From the NCBI RefSeq assembly GCF_958439165.1, contig NZ_OY288120.1, positions 124,001 to 188,000 of the forward strand: DNA of 64,000 bases, written 5' to 3'. The notes under the pieces were generated by a model. It saw only the letters and a list, made by a program, of their open reading frames with translations. It did not search any database and was not told the DNA's origin. The translations under genes and the position numbers were made by a program. Numbering within the stretch: the stretch's first letter is position 1; the number at the start of each line of letters is the position of its first letter. Source of the stretch: an uncultured Hydrogenophaga sp. (GTDB taxonomy: Bacteria; Pseudomonadota; Gammaproteobacteria; Burkholderiales; Burkholderiaceae_C). This document shows positions 1-8,734 of the stretch, piece by piece.

Positions 1-830
1 TTCAGGGCGGCCGCATCGGCCTGGCCGACGCGGATGGATTCGAGCGACGGCAGGTCGGGCACGAAGCCGTTCAGGTCGCAATCGGTCTTGATGGTCAGCA
101 GCTGGCGGCCGGTGGGCAGCCAGTCCAGCGCCTTGCGCAGGTTCTCGCCGGCCACGCCCTTGATCTCGCCGGCCCGGGCCACCAGGGCGTCGAGCGAGCC
201 GTATTCATTGAGCCATTTGGCCGCCGTCTTGGGGCCGACCTTCTCGACACCTGGCACGTTGTCCACCGCGTCGCCCACCAGGGTCTGGAAGTCGATCATC
301 AGGCTGGCCGGCACCCCGAACTCGGCCTGCACACCGGCCAGGTCGCGCTTCTTGCCGTTCATGGTGTCGATGATGGTGATGCGTTCGTCCACCAGCTGGG
401 CCAGGTCCTTGTCGCCGCTGCTGATGACCACGTTCAGGCCCTGCTTCGATGCGGCGACCGCCAGCGTGCCGATCACGTCGTCGGCTTCCACGCCGGGCAC
501 GTCCAGCACCGGGAAGCCGAGCAGGCGCACCACCTCGTGGATCGGCGGGATCTGGGCCCGCAGGTCGTCCGGCATGGGGCTGCGGTGGCCCTTGTAGTCG
601 GGGTAGATGGCGTCGCGGAAGGTCGGGCCGGAGGCATCGAACACGCAGGCCACATAGGCGGCGGGCACCTCCTTCTGCAGGCTCTGCATCATGTTGACCA
701 TGCCGCGGATGGCCCCGGTGGCCGGGCTGGACGGATCGCCCGGCACCGCCCGCAGGTCGGGCATGGCGTGGAAGGCACGGTAGAGGTAGCTGGACCCGTC
801 GATGAGCAGCAGGGTGGCGTTTTCGGACAT
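1..830 (-). CDS. polA: DNA polymerase I, N-terminal part (truncated by window edge)
   Basis: DNA polymerase I fills gaps and removes RNA primers in replication and repair. Only the first 276 or so codons are inside the window; the 3' end lies beyond base 1. The visible part is the 5'-3' exonuclease (FEN-like) domain: LLLIDGSSYLYRAFHA at the start, the metal-binding motifs VFDASGPTFRDAIYP, VEADDVIGTLA and SSGDKDLAQLV, then GDAVDNVPG and the helix-hairpin-helix VPGVEKVGPKTA. The ATG at 830 gives MSENATLLLIDG, the normal start for the family. It is divergent from the DUF2782 gene at 897, an arrangement common near polA in proteobacteria. Whether the polymerase domain is intact cannot be seen. 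Confidence 0.96.
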   Translation of the reverse strand, partial: MSENATLLLIDGSSYLYRAFHAMPDLRAVPGDPSSPATGAIRGMVNMMQSLQKEVPAAYVACVFDASGPTFRDAIYPDYKGHRSPMPDDLRAQIPPIHEVVRLLGFPVLDVPGVEADDVIGTLAVAASKQGLNVVISSGDKDLAQLVDERITIIDTMNGKKRDLAGVQAEFGVPASLMIDFQTLVGDAVDNVPGVEKVGPKTAAKWLNEYGSLDALVARAGEIKGVAGENLRKALDWLPTGRQLLTIKTDCDLNGFVPDLPSLESIRVGQADAAAL

Positions 831-885
831 CCGCGCATTGTGGGCCAACTCGCCCGGCCATCGGCGCAGATCGGCCCTGGCTGCC

Positions 886-891
886 TACAAT
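886..891 (+). promoter_or_regulatory. -10 box of the DUF2782 gene (leaderless-type)
   Basis: TACAAT lies only 5 bases before the ATG at 897, so transcription would begin at or next to the start codon. No good -35 is seen. Inferred from spacing only. Confidence 0.45.
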
Positions 892-896
892 GCGGC

Positions 897-1244
897 ATGC
901 GCCCGAACCTCCCCGCCCTCCTCCTGCCAGCCCTGCTCGGCACCCTGTCGGCCCTGGCTGCCGCCACCGCCTCCGCGCAGGTCGCGCCGGCTGCCGATGC
1001 AGCCCGCACCCCCGCCGCCAGCGCACCGGGCGACCGCATCGAGCGCATCACCAACGAGGACGCCCTCACCCGCATCCAGGAACTGCGCGTGGGCGGGCAG
1101 ACCCAGTCCATCGACGTGGCGCCCAAGAACGGTGCCCCGGCCTACCAGATCAACCCGCAGCCGGCCGGCGCCTTGCCCGGCGAGACCGGCGGCAAGCCGA
1201 CCGGCAACGCCGGACGCAGCAGCTGGCGCGTGCTGAACTTCTGA
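897..1244 (+). CDS. DUF2782 family exported protein
   Basis: A 115-residue protein of unknown function. Residues 1-27 form a Sec signal peptide (hydrophobic ALLLPALLGTLSALAAATASA), followed by a Pro/Ala-rich linker. The conserved part is near the C terminus (ALTRIQELRVGGQTQSIDV, then PAYQINP), which matches the short beta-sheet module called DUF2782. That family is repeatedly found between polA and homoserine kinase, as here. The ATG at 897 was chosen because it starts the signal peptide; longer in-frame openings would overlap polA. It is 13 bases upstream of thrB and probably co-transcribed. No enzymatic residues are recognisable. Confidence 0.8.
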   Translation: MRPNLPALLLPALLGTLSALAAATASAQVAPAADAARTPAASAPGDRIERITNEDALTRIQELRVGGQTQSIDVAPKNGAPAYQINPQPAGALPGETGGKPTGNAGRSSWRVLNF

Positions 1245-1257
1245 GGGCGGCACCACC

Positions 1258-2271
1258 ATGGCCGTCTACACCGAAGTCGGCTTCGACGAAGCCGCTGCGC
1301 TGATCCTGAAGCTGAACCTGGGCGAGCTCACCGAGCTCAAGGGCATCCAGGGCGGCATCGAGAACACCAACTATTTCGTCACCAGCCAGCGCGACGGGCA
1401 GACCCTGCAGCACGTGCTCACCGTCTTCGAGCGGCTGGGCTTCGAGCAGCTGCCGTTCTACCTGCACCTCATGAAGCACCTGGCTTCGCGCGGCATCCCG
1501 GTGCCGGATCCGGCGGCCGATGCGCGCGGCGAGATCCTGCACACGCTGCAGGCCAAGCCGGCGGCCGTGGTGGACCGGCTGGCCGGGCGCAGCGAACTCG
1601 CCCCGCAGCCCTCGCACTGCGCTGCCGTGGGCGCCATGCTGGCCCGCATGCACCTGGCCGGGCGCGACTTCGAACGGCAACAACCCAACCTGCGCGGCCT
1701 GGCCTGGTGGAACGAGACGGTTCCGGTGGTGCTGCCTTTCCTGAAGCCGGAGCAGAACGCCCTGATCCGCGCCGAGCTGGCCTACCAGAACCACCTGGCC
1801 GCCCAGCCGGCGTACCAGGCGCTGCCGCGCGGTCCGATCCACGCCGACCTGTTCCGCGACAACGTCATGTTCGACGGCGACCAGCTCTGCGGCTTCTTCG
1901 ACTTCTACTTCGCCGGCTGCGACACCTTCCTGTTCGACATCGCGGTCTGCCTCAACGACTGGTGCGTCGTGCACGATGCCGACGCGGCCCTGGACGGGCA
2001 GCACCATGCAGCCCGCGCCGGCGCCTTGCTGGCGGCCTACCAGTCGGTGCGCCCGCTGACCGCTGCCGAACGCCAGCTGCTGCCCGGCCTGCTGCGCGCA
2101 GGTGCCCTGCGCTTCTGGCTGTCGCGCCTGTGGGACCTGCACCTGCCGCGCGAGGCCGCCCTGCTCAAACCCCATGATCCGGGACACTTCGAGCGCGTGC
2201 TGCGAAGCCGCCTGCACGACGGGCCGGCCACCGCCACCGCCCTGCTCGACCCGGCCTGCGAGACCGCATGA
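1258..2271 (+). CDS. thrB: Homoserine kinase (ThrB, APH-fold type)
   Basis: Phosphorylates homoserine in threonine synthesis. At 337 aa it belongs to the aminoglycoside-phosphotransferase-like homoserine kinases of beta- and gammaproteobacteria, not the GHMP-type ThrB of E. coli. Visible motifs are the nucleotide loop GIQGGIENTNYFV (about residues 32-44), the catalytic loop HADLFRDNVMF (about 197-207) and the metal-binding Asp in FFDFYFAGCDTFLFDIAV. The start ATG follows the DUF2782 stop by 13 bases with a weak Shine-Dalgarno (GAGGGCGG). Its stop overlaps the next gene by 4 bases (ATGA), so translation of the downstream membrane protein is probably coupled. Confidence 0.93.
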   Translation: MAVYTEVGFDEAAALILKLNLGELTELKGIQGGIENTNYFVTSQRDGQTLQHVLTVFERLGFEQLPFYLHLMKHLASRGIPVPDPAADARGEILHTLQAKPAAVVDRLAGRSELAPQPSHCAAVGAMLARMHLAGRDFERQQPNLRGLAWWNETVPVVLPFLKPEQNALIRAELAYQNHLAAQPAYQALPRGPIHADLFRDNVMFDGDQLCGFFDFYFAGCDTFLFDIAVCLNDWCVVHDADAALDGQHHAARAGALLAAYQSVRPLTAAERQLLPGLLRAGALRFWLSRLWDLHLPREAALLKPHDPGHFERVLRSRLHDGPATATALLDPACETA

Positions 2272-3059
2272 AACTCAATCTGGTCCCCGCCAGCACCGGC
2301 CTGACCTGGGTCCGGCAAGGCATCCGAACCTTCTTCCGCCAGCCCCTGGCCATGGGCGGCCTGTTCTTCATGTTCATGGCCGCGGTGTCGGTGCTGTCGC
2401 TCGTGCCCCTGGTGGGCACGGCCCTGTCGGTGGGCCTGGTGCCGGCCGCCACGCTGGGCCTGATGGCGGCCACCCGGGAGGCCGAACAGGGCCGCTTCCC
2501 CATGCCGTCCACCCTGGTGCTGGCCTTCCGGGGCGGTGCGCAGCGCACCCGGGCCATGATCATGCTCGGCGGTCTGTATGCCATCGGGCTGCTGGTGGTG
2601 CTGGTGTCCGCAGCCCTGCTGGCCGGCACCGCTGAAGGCATGCCTGCCACCGGCGACGAACTCACGCCGGAGATGGTGCAGGCCATGGCCAGCGAACCCG
2701 GCCTGTGGCTGGCCATGCTGGTCTACCTGCCGGTCATGATGGCCTTCTGGCATGCACCGGCGCTGGTGTACTGGCGCGGCGTCAGCCCAGGCAAGAGCCT
2801 GTTCTTCAGCCTGATGGCCTGCTGGGCCAACAAGGGCGCCCTGTTCTTCTATGCCATCGGCTGGGGGGCGGTGTTCATGATCGCCGGCGTGCTGGTGGGG
2901 GTGCTGGGTGCGATGCTGGGCGGCGGCGCCGGACTGTCCGCAGTGCTGTACCCGCTGGTGCTGCTGATGGCCTCCATGTTCCACACCTCGATCTGGTTTT
3001 CGGTACGCGACAGCTTCCAGGCCGACGGGTCCGACCCGCCGGATTCTTCCCACCCTTGA
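2268..3059 (+). CDS. BPSS1780 family integral membrane protein
   Basis: A 263-residue protein with about six hydrophobic segments, for example PLAMGGLFFMFMAAVSVLSL, IMLGGLYAIGLLVVLVSAAL and VFMIAGVLVGVLGAMLGGG. The N terminus (MKLNLVPASTGLTWVRQG) is the signature of the BPSS1780 group, widespread next to thrB in Burkholderiales. The function is unknown; the family is predicted to sit in the inner membrane. The start overlaps the thrB stop by 4 bases (ATGA), so it belongs to the same operon. No transport or enzyme motif is visible. Confidence 0.82.
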   Translation: MKLNLVPASTGLTWVRQGIRTFFRQPLAMGGLFFMFMAAVSVLSLVPLVGTALSVGLVPAATLGLMAATREAEQGRFPMPSTLVLAFRGGAQRTRAMIMLGGLYAIGLLVVLVSAALLAGTAEGMPATGDELTPEMVQAMASEPGLWLAMLVYLPVMMAFWHAPALVYWRGVSPGKSLFFSLMACWANKGALFFYAIGWGAVFMIAGVLVGVLGAMLGGGAGLSAVLYPLVLLMASMFHTSIWFSVRDSFQADGSDPPDSSHP

Positions 3060-3073
3060 AGACGGAGTTCTCC

Positions 3074-3829
3074 ATGACCCAGCACGCCCTGCAAGGCCGC
3101 GTTGAAGCGGAAATCACCTGGTTCCAGCGACGTCAGACCCTGCAGGCCGCTGCGGCCTGGGTGGCGCTGGGCGGATTCGGTACGGCGGTTGCCCAGCAGC
3201 GTTCGAACGTGATCGAGCTGGTCGGCGACATCCTGCTCAACGGGGCGCGGCTGGTGATGGGCCAGTCGGTCCAGACCGGCGACGAGATCGTCAGCGGCCC
3301 GGCCTCGCGCCTGACCTTCGTGCTGGGCAATGCGGCCTTCCATGTGCGCCAGAACTCGCGCCTGCGGGTCGAGCGCGGCAGCTCGCTCAACAATGTGAGC
3401 GGCGTGCGCCTGCTGGCCGGTGCTCTGGGCAGTGCCTTCGGCAGCGGCTCCGCCCGGCAGATCGTCACCCCCACGCTCACCGTCGGCATCCGCGGCACCG
3501 GCGTCTACACCGAGGTCATGGCCAACGAGGCCAACCGCACCTACTTCTGCAACTGCTACGGCACGGTCGATCTGGCCACGCGCGGCGACCAGGTGGTGTC
3601 CACCAGCAGCTACCACCAGTCGTTCTGGGGTGAAGTGCAGCCGCGCGACGGCCGCTTCATCACGCCGGCACCGGCACTCAACCACACCGACGAGGAACTG
3701 GAGTTCCTGGCCCGTCTGATCGGTCAGCGCACGGCCTGGCAGGTCGCCGGACGCACCGGCGTGAAGGACGGCCGGGGGTACATGGAGCAGCGTGGCCCCG
3801 AGGCCCATCCGGCCGCCATGCCGCGCTGA
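3074..3829 (+). CDS. FecR-domain protein with Tat-like signal
   Basis: A 251-residue exported protein. Residues 19-43 contain a twin-arginine-like start (RRQTLQAAAAWVALGG) and a hydrophobic stretch ending in AVAQQ. The rest is a FecR-type beta-rich domain: ELVGDILLNGARLVMGQSV, VQTGDEIVSGPASRLTFVLG and VTPTLTVGIRGTGVYTEV. In iron-uptake operons FecR is an anti-sigma regulator, but there is no sigma factor or TonB receptor here, so this is a stand-alone FecR-domain protein whose role is unknown. The ATG at 3074 is 14 bases after the upstream stop, with GGAG 8 bases before it. A strong terminator follows at 3845-3879. Confidence 0.8.
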   Translation: MTQHALQGRVEAEITWFQRRQTLQAAAAWVALGGFGTAVAQQRSNVIELVGDILLNGARLVMGQSVQTGDEIVSGPASRLTFVLGNAAFHVRQNSRLRVERGSSLNNVSGVRLLAGALGSAFGSGSARQIVTPTLTVGIRGTGVYTEVMANEANRTYFCNCYGTVDLATRGDQVVSTSSYHQSFWGEVQPRDGRFITPAPALNHTDEELEFLARLIGQRTAWQVAGRTGVKDGRGYMEQRGPEAHPAAMPR

Positions 3830-3844
3830 ACCCCCAGAAACGGG

Positions 3845-3879
3845 AAAAGCCCGGACCGCGAAAGCGCTCCGGGCTTTTT
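3845..3879. terminator. Bidirectional intrinsic terminator
   Basis: An 8-bp perfect stem (AGCCCGGA at 3848-3855 with TCCGGGCT at 3868-3875) is followed by TTTTT on the plus strand and preceded by AAAA. It can therefore end both the thrB-fecR-like operon and the convergent phoX transcript. Confidence 0.88.
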
Positions 3880-3911
3880 CATGGCCGGCCCCTGGCGGGG
3901 CCGGCATTTCA

Positions 3912-6143
3912 TCACACACCGATCGGCTTGCCGTCCTTGCGGCGGATGGCGATGGTGGCCGAGCGCGGACGCTTGCCCGGGCCGTAACCGGCGTTCGACG
4001 GCCAGGTGCTCTGGAAGGTGAAGTCGGCGTTGGTGCCGATGGCTGCGGTGTCCTCGCCCGGGTGCTGGATGTTGACGAAGATGGTCTTGCCATCGTCGGC
4101 TTCGGTCAGACCGGTGATCTCGGAACCCTTCGGGCCGACCAGGAAGCGGCGCAGGCGGGCTTCGCCCAGCGTGGCTCCCAGGAAGGTCTTCTGCGCCACG
4201 GTGCCACCGACGTTGCTGATGCTCACCTCGCCGCCGTCACCCACTTCGCCCGGAATCGCGGCCAGCAGCATGCAGTTGGTCTCGTCGGTGAAGGAACCGT
4301 CGTCGGTCTGGATCCAGCAGATGCCGGTGGACTTGCTGAACCACAGGCCGTCGGGCGACGAGAAGTCGTTGGCGGCGGTCAGCTTGGACAGGTTCACGTT
4401 GTTGCCGTCGGAGTTGTCCTCGGCGCCGAACAGGAAGATGTCCCAGGTGAACTCGGTGGCGGTCGATGCACCGGCAGCCTCGCGGAAACGGATGATGTGA
4501 CCGTTCGGGTTGCCACGGCCCGGGTTGCGGCCATCGGTGCGGCCGTCGCCGTCGGTGTAGGCGCGCGGGTTGGCAGCGTCCACGCCAGCGGCGGTGCGGG
4601 TGCTGTTGTTGGTGAGGGTGAAGTACACCTCGCCGTTGACCGGGTTCACCGCGCCCCACTCCGGGCGGTCCATGCGGGTGGCACCGGCAGCGCTGGCAGC
4701 GATGCGGGTGTTCACCAGCACGTCGGCCTGGTTGGCGAAGGTGTAGGTGCGGGTGCCGACCGGGAAGGAAGCCGGCAGCTTGGCGATGTCCAGCTCCAGC
4801 CACTCACCGCTGCCGTCGGCGTTGAACTTGGCGGCGTACAGCTTGCCTTCGTTCAGGTACTTGTCGCCGGCGGCCATGCCACCGCCCACGTCACGCGGGT
4901 CCCACTTGGCCTTGGACACGAACTTGTAGATGTACTCGTTGTTCGAGTCGCAGCCCATGTAGAAGGCCAGCGGCTGGCCCTTTTCCGGCAGACCGCAGAC
5001 GGCTGCTTCGTGGGCGAAACGGCCCATGGCCACGCGCTTGGCCGGCACGGCCTTGCGGTCCAGCGGATCGATCTCGACGTTGAAGCCGAAGGTGTTGGGC
5101 TCGTTGCGGAAGTCGCCGGCCGGGGTGGCGGCCGGGGCCGACACGTTGAAGCGGGCGAAGCGGTCGTCGGTGTCGGACACCGAGGCCCAGCCCTGCGAAC
5201 CGACCAGTGCGGTCGGGCTGGCCACCGGGGCGCCGATCACGTTGTAACGGGCGCGCGAAGCCTTGGTGCGCTCGTCCACGTCGGCCGAGCCGGGCGGCAT
5301 GTACCAGTAGGCGGCCCAGTTCTCTTCGCAGGCCAGGTAGGTGCCCCAGGGGGTCTTGCCGTGGCCGCAGTTGTTCAGGGTGCCGCGCGAGAACTTGCCG
5401 TCGGTGGCGTACTTGGTGACCATGAACTGCTGGATGTCGCGCAGGTGGGCAGCGGGGCCGGTGATGCGCATGCGGGTCTGGCCGTTCACGCGGCGGTTGT
5501 AGGCCGAGCCGACCTTGTAGGTCCAGCGGCCGTCCTTGCCACGCTCGACTTCGGCCACCGACACGCCGTGGTGGTTGATTTCCTTGAGCACCTCGAGCAT
5601 GTCGCGCTTGCCCTGGTCCCAGCCGCCGAACTGGTTGAACTTCTTGCCGTTCACACCGTTGGTGGTCTGGCCACGCGGGTGGAAGAAGTGGGCGTCGGCC
5701 GAGCTCTCGTGGTTGATGGCCAGCACGGCGCGGTCGGTGCTCTTCTCGGAGTAACGGCCGTTGCGGCCGATGAAGAAGATGTCCATGCCGTCGTGGTGAT
5801 CGCCCACACGCATGGACCAGTCGTCGGTCTCGCGGCCTTCGTTGGAGTAGGCAGCGATGTCGGTGGAGAGGCGGTCACCGGTGGCGTGCACCACGGTGTA
5901 GGTGTAGCCGTCGGGCAGGATCACGCCGTCCGCCAGCGACTTGCCGACCGCGTTGAAGCCCAGCGAAGGCAGGTCGCCTTCGGTCATGCCGCCGCAGGCA
6001 GCCAGCATGGGCACGGTGGACAGAGCGGCCAGACCGAAACCGCCACGGATGATGTCGCGGCGGTTCAGGCGGGCTTTCTCCAGCACGTCCTGGAAATGTT
6101 CGTTGGGGGCGTCGTTGCAGTCGTCGACGGGGTGGTGGGCCAT
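3912..6143 (-). CDS. phoX: PhoX-family phosphatase (DUF839), Tat-exported
   Basis: A 743-residue periplasmic or secreted metallo-phosphatase of the PhoX (DUF839) family, which removes phosphate from organic esters using calcium and iron in characterised members. The N terminus carries a long twin-arginine signal: NRRDIIRGGFGLAALSTVP around residues 28-46, ending near LAACGG, which also resembles a lipobox. Family hallmarks are DWSMRVGDHHDGMDIFFIG, RAVLAINHESSADAHFF, GTYLACEENWAAYWYMP, VYFTLTNNS and FSSPDGLWFSKSTGICWI. GAGGACACACC precedes the ATG at 6143. It stands alone between uvrD and a terminator. A possible PhoB box lies 51 bases upstream (6195-6212). Substrate specificity is not shown by sequence. 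Confidence 0.86.
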   Translation of the reverse strand: MAHHPVDDCNDAPNEHFQDVLEKARLNRRDIIRGGFGLAALSTVPMLAACGGMTEGDLPSLGFNAVGKSLADGVILPDGYTYTVVHATGDRLSTDIAAYSNEGRETDDWSMRVGDHHDGMDIFFIGRNGRYSEKSTDRAVLAINHESSADAHFFHPRGQTTNGVNGKKFNQFGGWDQGKRDMLEVLKEINHHGVSVAEVERGKDGRWTYKVGSAYNRRVNGQTRMRITGPAAHLRDIQQFMVTKYATDGKFSRGTLNNCGHGKTPWGTYLACEENWAAYWYMPPGSADVDERTKASRARYNVIGAPVASPTALVGSQGWASVSDTDDRFARFNVSAPAATPAGDFRNEPNTFGFNVEIDPLDRKAVPAKRVAMGRFAHEAAVCGLPEKGQPLAFYMGCDSNNEYIYKFVSKAKWDPRDVGGGMAAGDKYLNEGKLYAAKFNADGSGEWLELDIAKLPASFPVGTRTYTFANQADVLVNTRIAASAAGATRMDRPEWGAVNPVNGEVYFTLTNNSTRTAAGVDAANPRAYTDGDGRTDGRNPGRGNPNGHIIRFREAAGASTATEFTWDIFLFGAEDNSDGNNVNLSKLTAANDFSSPDGLWFSKSTGICWIQTDDGSFTDETNCMLLAAIPGEVGDGGEVSISNVGGTVAQKTFLGATLGEARLRRFLVGPKGSEITGLTEADDGKTIFVNIQHPGEDTAAIGTNADFTFQSTWPSNAGYGPGKRPRSATIAIRRKDGKPIGV

Positions 6144-6194
6144 GGTGTGTCCTCGTGGGTTGGAGTGGAAACACGAGGAGCATCGGCTGGCGCC

Positions 6195-6212
6195 GTGAAA
6201 GTTCCGTGACGC
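6195..6212 (-). promoter_or_regulatory. Candidate PhoB box upstream of phoX
   Basis: Read on the minus strand the site is GCGTCAC GGAA CTTTCAC, two 7-bp half sites 11 bp apart; they match the CTGTCAC-type half site at 5/7 and 6/7. A -10-like GATGCT follows about 10 bases downstream, the spacing expected for a PhoB promoter. This is inference from pattern and gene function. Confidence 0.35.
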
Positions 6213-6270
6213 AAATCACAGTCTGTAAATGCCGGGGGGTTTGTGCCGGCTGTCATGCCGGCGTCACGGA

Positions 6271-8676
6271 TCAGCTGATCGGCGTGAGCTTGGCCACGCT
6301 GAGCGCCAGCCACTTGGTGCCATGGCGGTTGAAGTTGACCTGTGCCCTGGCGTCGGCGCCGGCGCCTTCGACCGACAGCACCTTCCCCTCCCCGAACTTG
6401 TTGTGGAACACCGCCATGCCGGCGCGGATGTCGGTGCCCCGGTCGGGCTCGGGTTCTCGCGCGGCCGGCGCCCGGGTGAAGCCCTCCGACCAGGCCGGCT
6501 GCGGCGCCCGCCCGGCCTGTCCCATGGCACGGTGACCGCCCCAGCCGGCGCTGCCGGAACCGGTCCAGCCGGTGGGAGCCGGCGGCGTGAGCCACTTCAG
6601 GCAGGCCTCGGGCAGCTCGTCGAAGAAGCGGCTGCGCAGGTTGTAGCGGGTCTGGCCGTGCAGCATGCGGGTCTGGGAATGGCTCAGGTACAGCCGCTGG
6701 CGCGCGCGGGTGATGGCCACATACATGAGGCGCCGTTCTTCCTCGAGGCCGTCGCGGTCGCTCATGGAGTTCTCGTGCGGGAACAGGCCTTCTTCGAGCC
6801 CGGTGATGAACACCGCGTCGAACTCCAGGCCCTTGGCGGCGTGCACCGTCATGAGCTGCACCGCGTCCTGCCCGGCCTGCGCCTGGTTGTCGCCGGACTC
6901 CAGCGCGGCGTGCGACAGGAATGCCGCCAGCGGGCTCAGCGTCTCGCCGGTGTCGGCGTCCACGCCAGGTGCGGCACCGGCCGGGTCCAGCGGTTCGTCC
7001 AGCACCGGCAGCGCAGGGTCCAGGCCCTGGCTCACCGGGCTCTGGGTCAGCGCTGCCGCTTCCCGGCCGAAGCCTTCCTGCATGACGAAGCTCTCGGCCG
7101 CGGCCACCAGTTCCTGCAGGTTCTCCACCCGGTCCTGGCCTTCACGTTCGGTCTTGAAGTGCTCCACCAGCCCGCTGTGTTCCAGCACCAGCTCGATGGT
7201 CTCGCGCAGGCTGCGGCCCTCGCCCTGCTCGCGCATGACGTCCATCAACGCCACGAAACCACCGATGGCGGCACCCGCCCGGCCAGTGACGGCGCTCACC
7301 GCGTCGTGCAGCGAGCAGCCGCTGGCACGGGCCACGTCCTGCAGCTGCTCGATGCTGCGCGCCCCGATGCCGCGCGGCGGAAAGTTGACCACCCGCAGGA
7401 AGCTGGTGTCGTCGTGCGGGTTCTCGATCAGCCGCAGGTAGGCCAGTGCGTGCTTGATCTCGGCGCGCTCGAAGAAGCGCAGGCCGCCATACACCCGGTA
7501 CGGCAGGCCGGCATTGAACAGCGCGGTCTCGACCACACGGCTCTGCGCGTTGCTGCGGTAGAGCACCGCCACTTCCTGGCGGCTCATGCCGTCGTTCACC
7601 AGCTGGCGGATCTCGTCGACCATCCACTGCGCTTCGGCCAGGTCGCTGGTGGCCTCGTGCACCCGCACCGGTTCACCGGCACCGGCCTCGGTGCGCAGGT
7701 TCTTGCCCAGGCGGCCGGTGTTGTGACCGATCAGGTGGTTGGCGGAGTCCAGGATGTTGCTCACGCTGCGGTAGTTCTGCTCCAGCTTGATCTGGTGCTG
7801 CACCCGGAACTCGCGCACGAAATCGGCCATGTTGCCCACCCGGGCGCCCCGGAAGGCATAGATGCTCTGGTCGTCGTCGCCGACAGCGAACACCGCATTG
7901 CCGGCGGACGGCAGCCCCTCGGTCGGCGGGCTGGAGAACATCTTGATCCAGGCGTACTGCAGGCGGTTGGTGTCCTGGAACTCGTCGATCAGGATGTGGC
8001 GGAAGCGGCGCTGGTAGTGCGCGCGGATGGCGTCGTTGTCGCGCATGACCTCGTAGGAGCGCAGCATGAGCTCGCCGAAGTCGACCACACCCTCGCGCTG
8101 GCACTGCTCTTCGTAGAGCGCATACAGCTCGACCTTGCGGCGGGTGTCCTCGTCGCGGGCGACCACATCCCGCGGGCGCTGCCCGTCTTCCTTGCAGCCG
8201 GCAATGAACCACTGCAGCTGCTTGGGCGGAAAGCGTTCGTCGTCCACGTTGAACTGCTTGCACAGCCGCTTGACGGCCGACAGCTGGTCCTGCGTGTCCA
8301 GGATCTGGAAGGTGGCCGGCAGGCCGGCGGTGGCATGGTGGGCCCGCAGGAAGCGGTTGCACAGGCCGTGGAAGGTGCCGATCCACATGCCGCGCACATT
8401 CACCGGCAGCATGGCCGAGAGGCGGGTCATCATCTCCTTGGCCGCCTTGTTGGTGAAGGTCACCGCCATCACGCCGCCGGGCGTGATCTGGCCGGTCTGC
8501 AGCAGCCAGGCGATGCGGGTGGTCAGCACGCGGGTCTTGCCCGAGCCGGCACCGGCCAGGATGAGGGCGTGTTCGGCCGGGAGGGTGACGGCAGCGGCCT
8601 GCTCGGCGTTGAGGCCGGCCACCAGCGCGTTCAGGGTGGCGGGCACGGGAGCGGCAATGGGGTGTTCGGGGAGCAT
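6271..8676 (-). CDS. uvrD: UvrD/PcrA-type 3'-5' DNA helicase
   Basis: Superfamily 1A helicase of excision and mismatch repair, 801 aa. Motifs in order: Walker A ILAGAGSGKTRVLT (about residue 42), TFTNKAAKEMMTRL, DEFQDTNRLQYAW (Walker B), VGDDDQSIYAFRGA, KLEQNYRSVSNIL, VQLMTVHAAKGLEFDAVF and YVAITRARQRLYLSHS. The C-terminal tail contains VFHNKFGEGKVLSVEG, the Tudor-like module that in PcrA/UvrD contacts partners such as RNA polymerase. I chose the ATG at 8676 (MLPEHP): codons further upstream would run through the -10 box at 8683-8688 and carry no family similarity. Single-gene unit, divergent from guaC. Confidence 0.94.
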   Translation of the reverse strand: MLPEHPIAAPVPATLNALVAGLNAEQAAAVTLPAEHALILAGAGSGKTRVLTTRIAWLLQTGQITPGGVMAVTFTNKAAKEMMTRLSAMLPVNVRGMWIGTFHGLCNRFLRAHHATAGLPATFQILDTQDQLSAVKRLCKQFNVDDERFPPKQLQWFIAGCKEDGQRPRDVVARDEDTRRKVELYALYEEQCQREGVVDFGELMLRSYEVMRDNDAIRAHYQRRFRHILIDEFQDTNRLQYAWIKMFSSPPTEGLPSAGNAVFAVGDDDQSIYAFRGARVGNMADFVREFRVQHQIKLEQNYRSVSNILDSANHLIGHNTGRLGKNLRTEAGAGEPVRVHEATSDLAEAQWMVDEIRQLVNDGMSRQEVAVLYRSNAQSRVVETALFNAGLPYRVYGGLRFFERAEIKHALAYLRLIENPHDDTSFLRVVNFPPRGIGARSIEQLQDVARASGCSLHDAVSAVTGRAGAAIGGFVALMDVMREQGEGRSLRETIELVLEHSGLVEHFKTEREGQDRVENLQELVAAAESFVMQEGFGREAAALTQSPVSQGLDPALPVLDEPLDPAGAAPGVDADTGETLSPLAAFLSHAALESGDNQAQAGQDAVQLMTVHAAKGLEFDAVFITGLEEGLFPHENSMSDRDGLEEERRLMYVAITRARQRLYLSHSQTRMLHGQTRYNLRSRFFDELPEACLKWLTPPAPTGWTGSGSAGWGGHRAMGQAGRAPQPAWSEGFTRAPAAREPEPDRGTDIRAGMAVFHNKFGEGKVLSVEGAGADARAQVNFNRHGTKWLALSVAKLTPIS

Positions 8677-8682
8677 CCAGGG

Positions 8683-8688
8683 ATTGTA
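8683..8688 (-). promoter_or_regulatory. -10 box of uvrD (leaderless-type)
   Basis: On the minus strand TACAAT is followed by 6 bases and then the ATG at 8676. No Shine-Dalgarno fits between them, so the mRNA is probably leaderless or nearly so. Confidence 0.5.
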
Positions 8689-8723
8689 GGAAGGGGCGTG
8701 CACACCCTGCGGCCGAGTCGGCC

Positions 8724-8729
8724 TAGAAT
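8724..8729 (+). promoter_or_regulatory. -10 box upstream of guaC
   Basis: TAGAAT followed by CGCGC; the expected start site (about 8735) is the first base of the hairpin at 8735-8761. The -35 is not clear. It is the only plausible plus-strand promoter I see between divergent uvrD and guaC. Confidence 0.45.
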
Positions 8730-8734
8730 CGCGC

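Noticed and set aside
3792..6209. Very long open reading frame antisense to phoX (about 800 codons)
   Set aside because: High GC keeps the opposite frame free of stops; the translation is low-complexity Val/Gly/His-rich and phoX itself is unambiguous.
6245..6262. GCCGGC/GCCGGC hairpin after uvrD
   Set aside because: No T-tract on the minus strand and the sequence is explained at least as well by the candidate Pho-type repeats.
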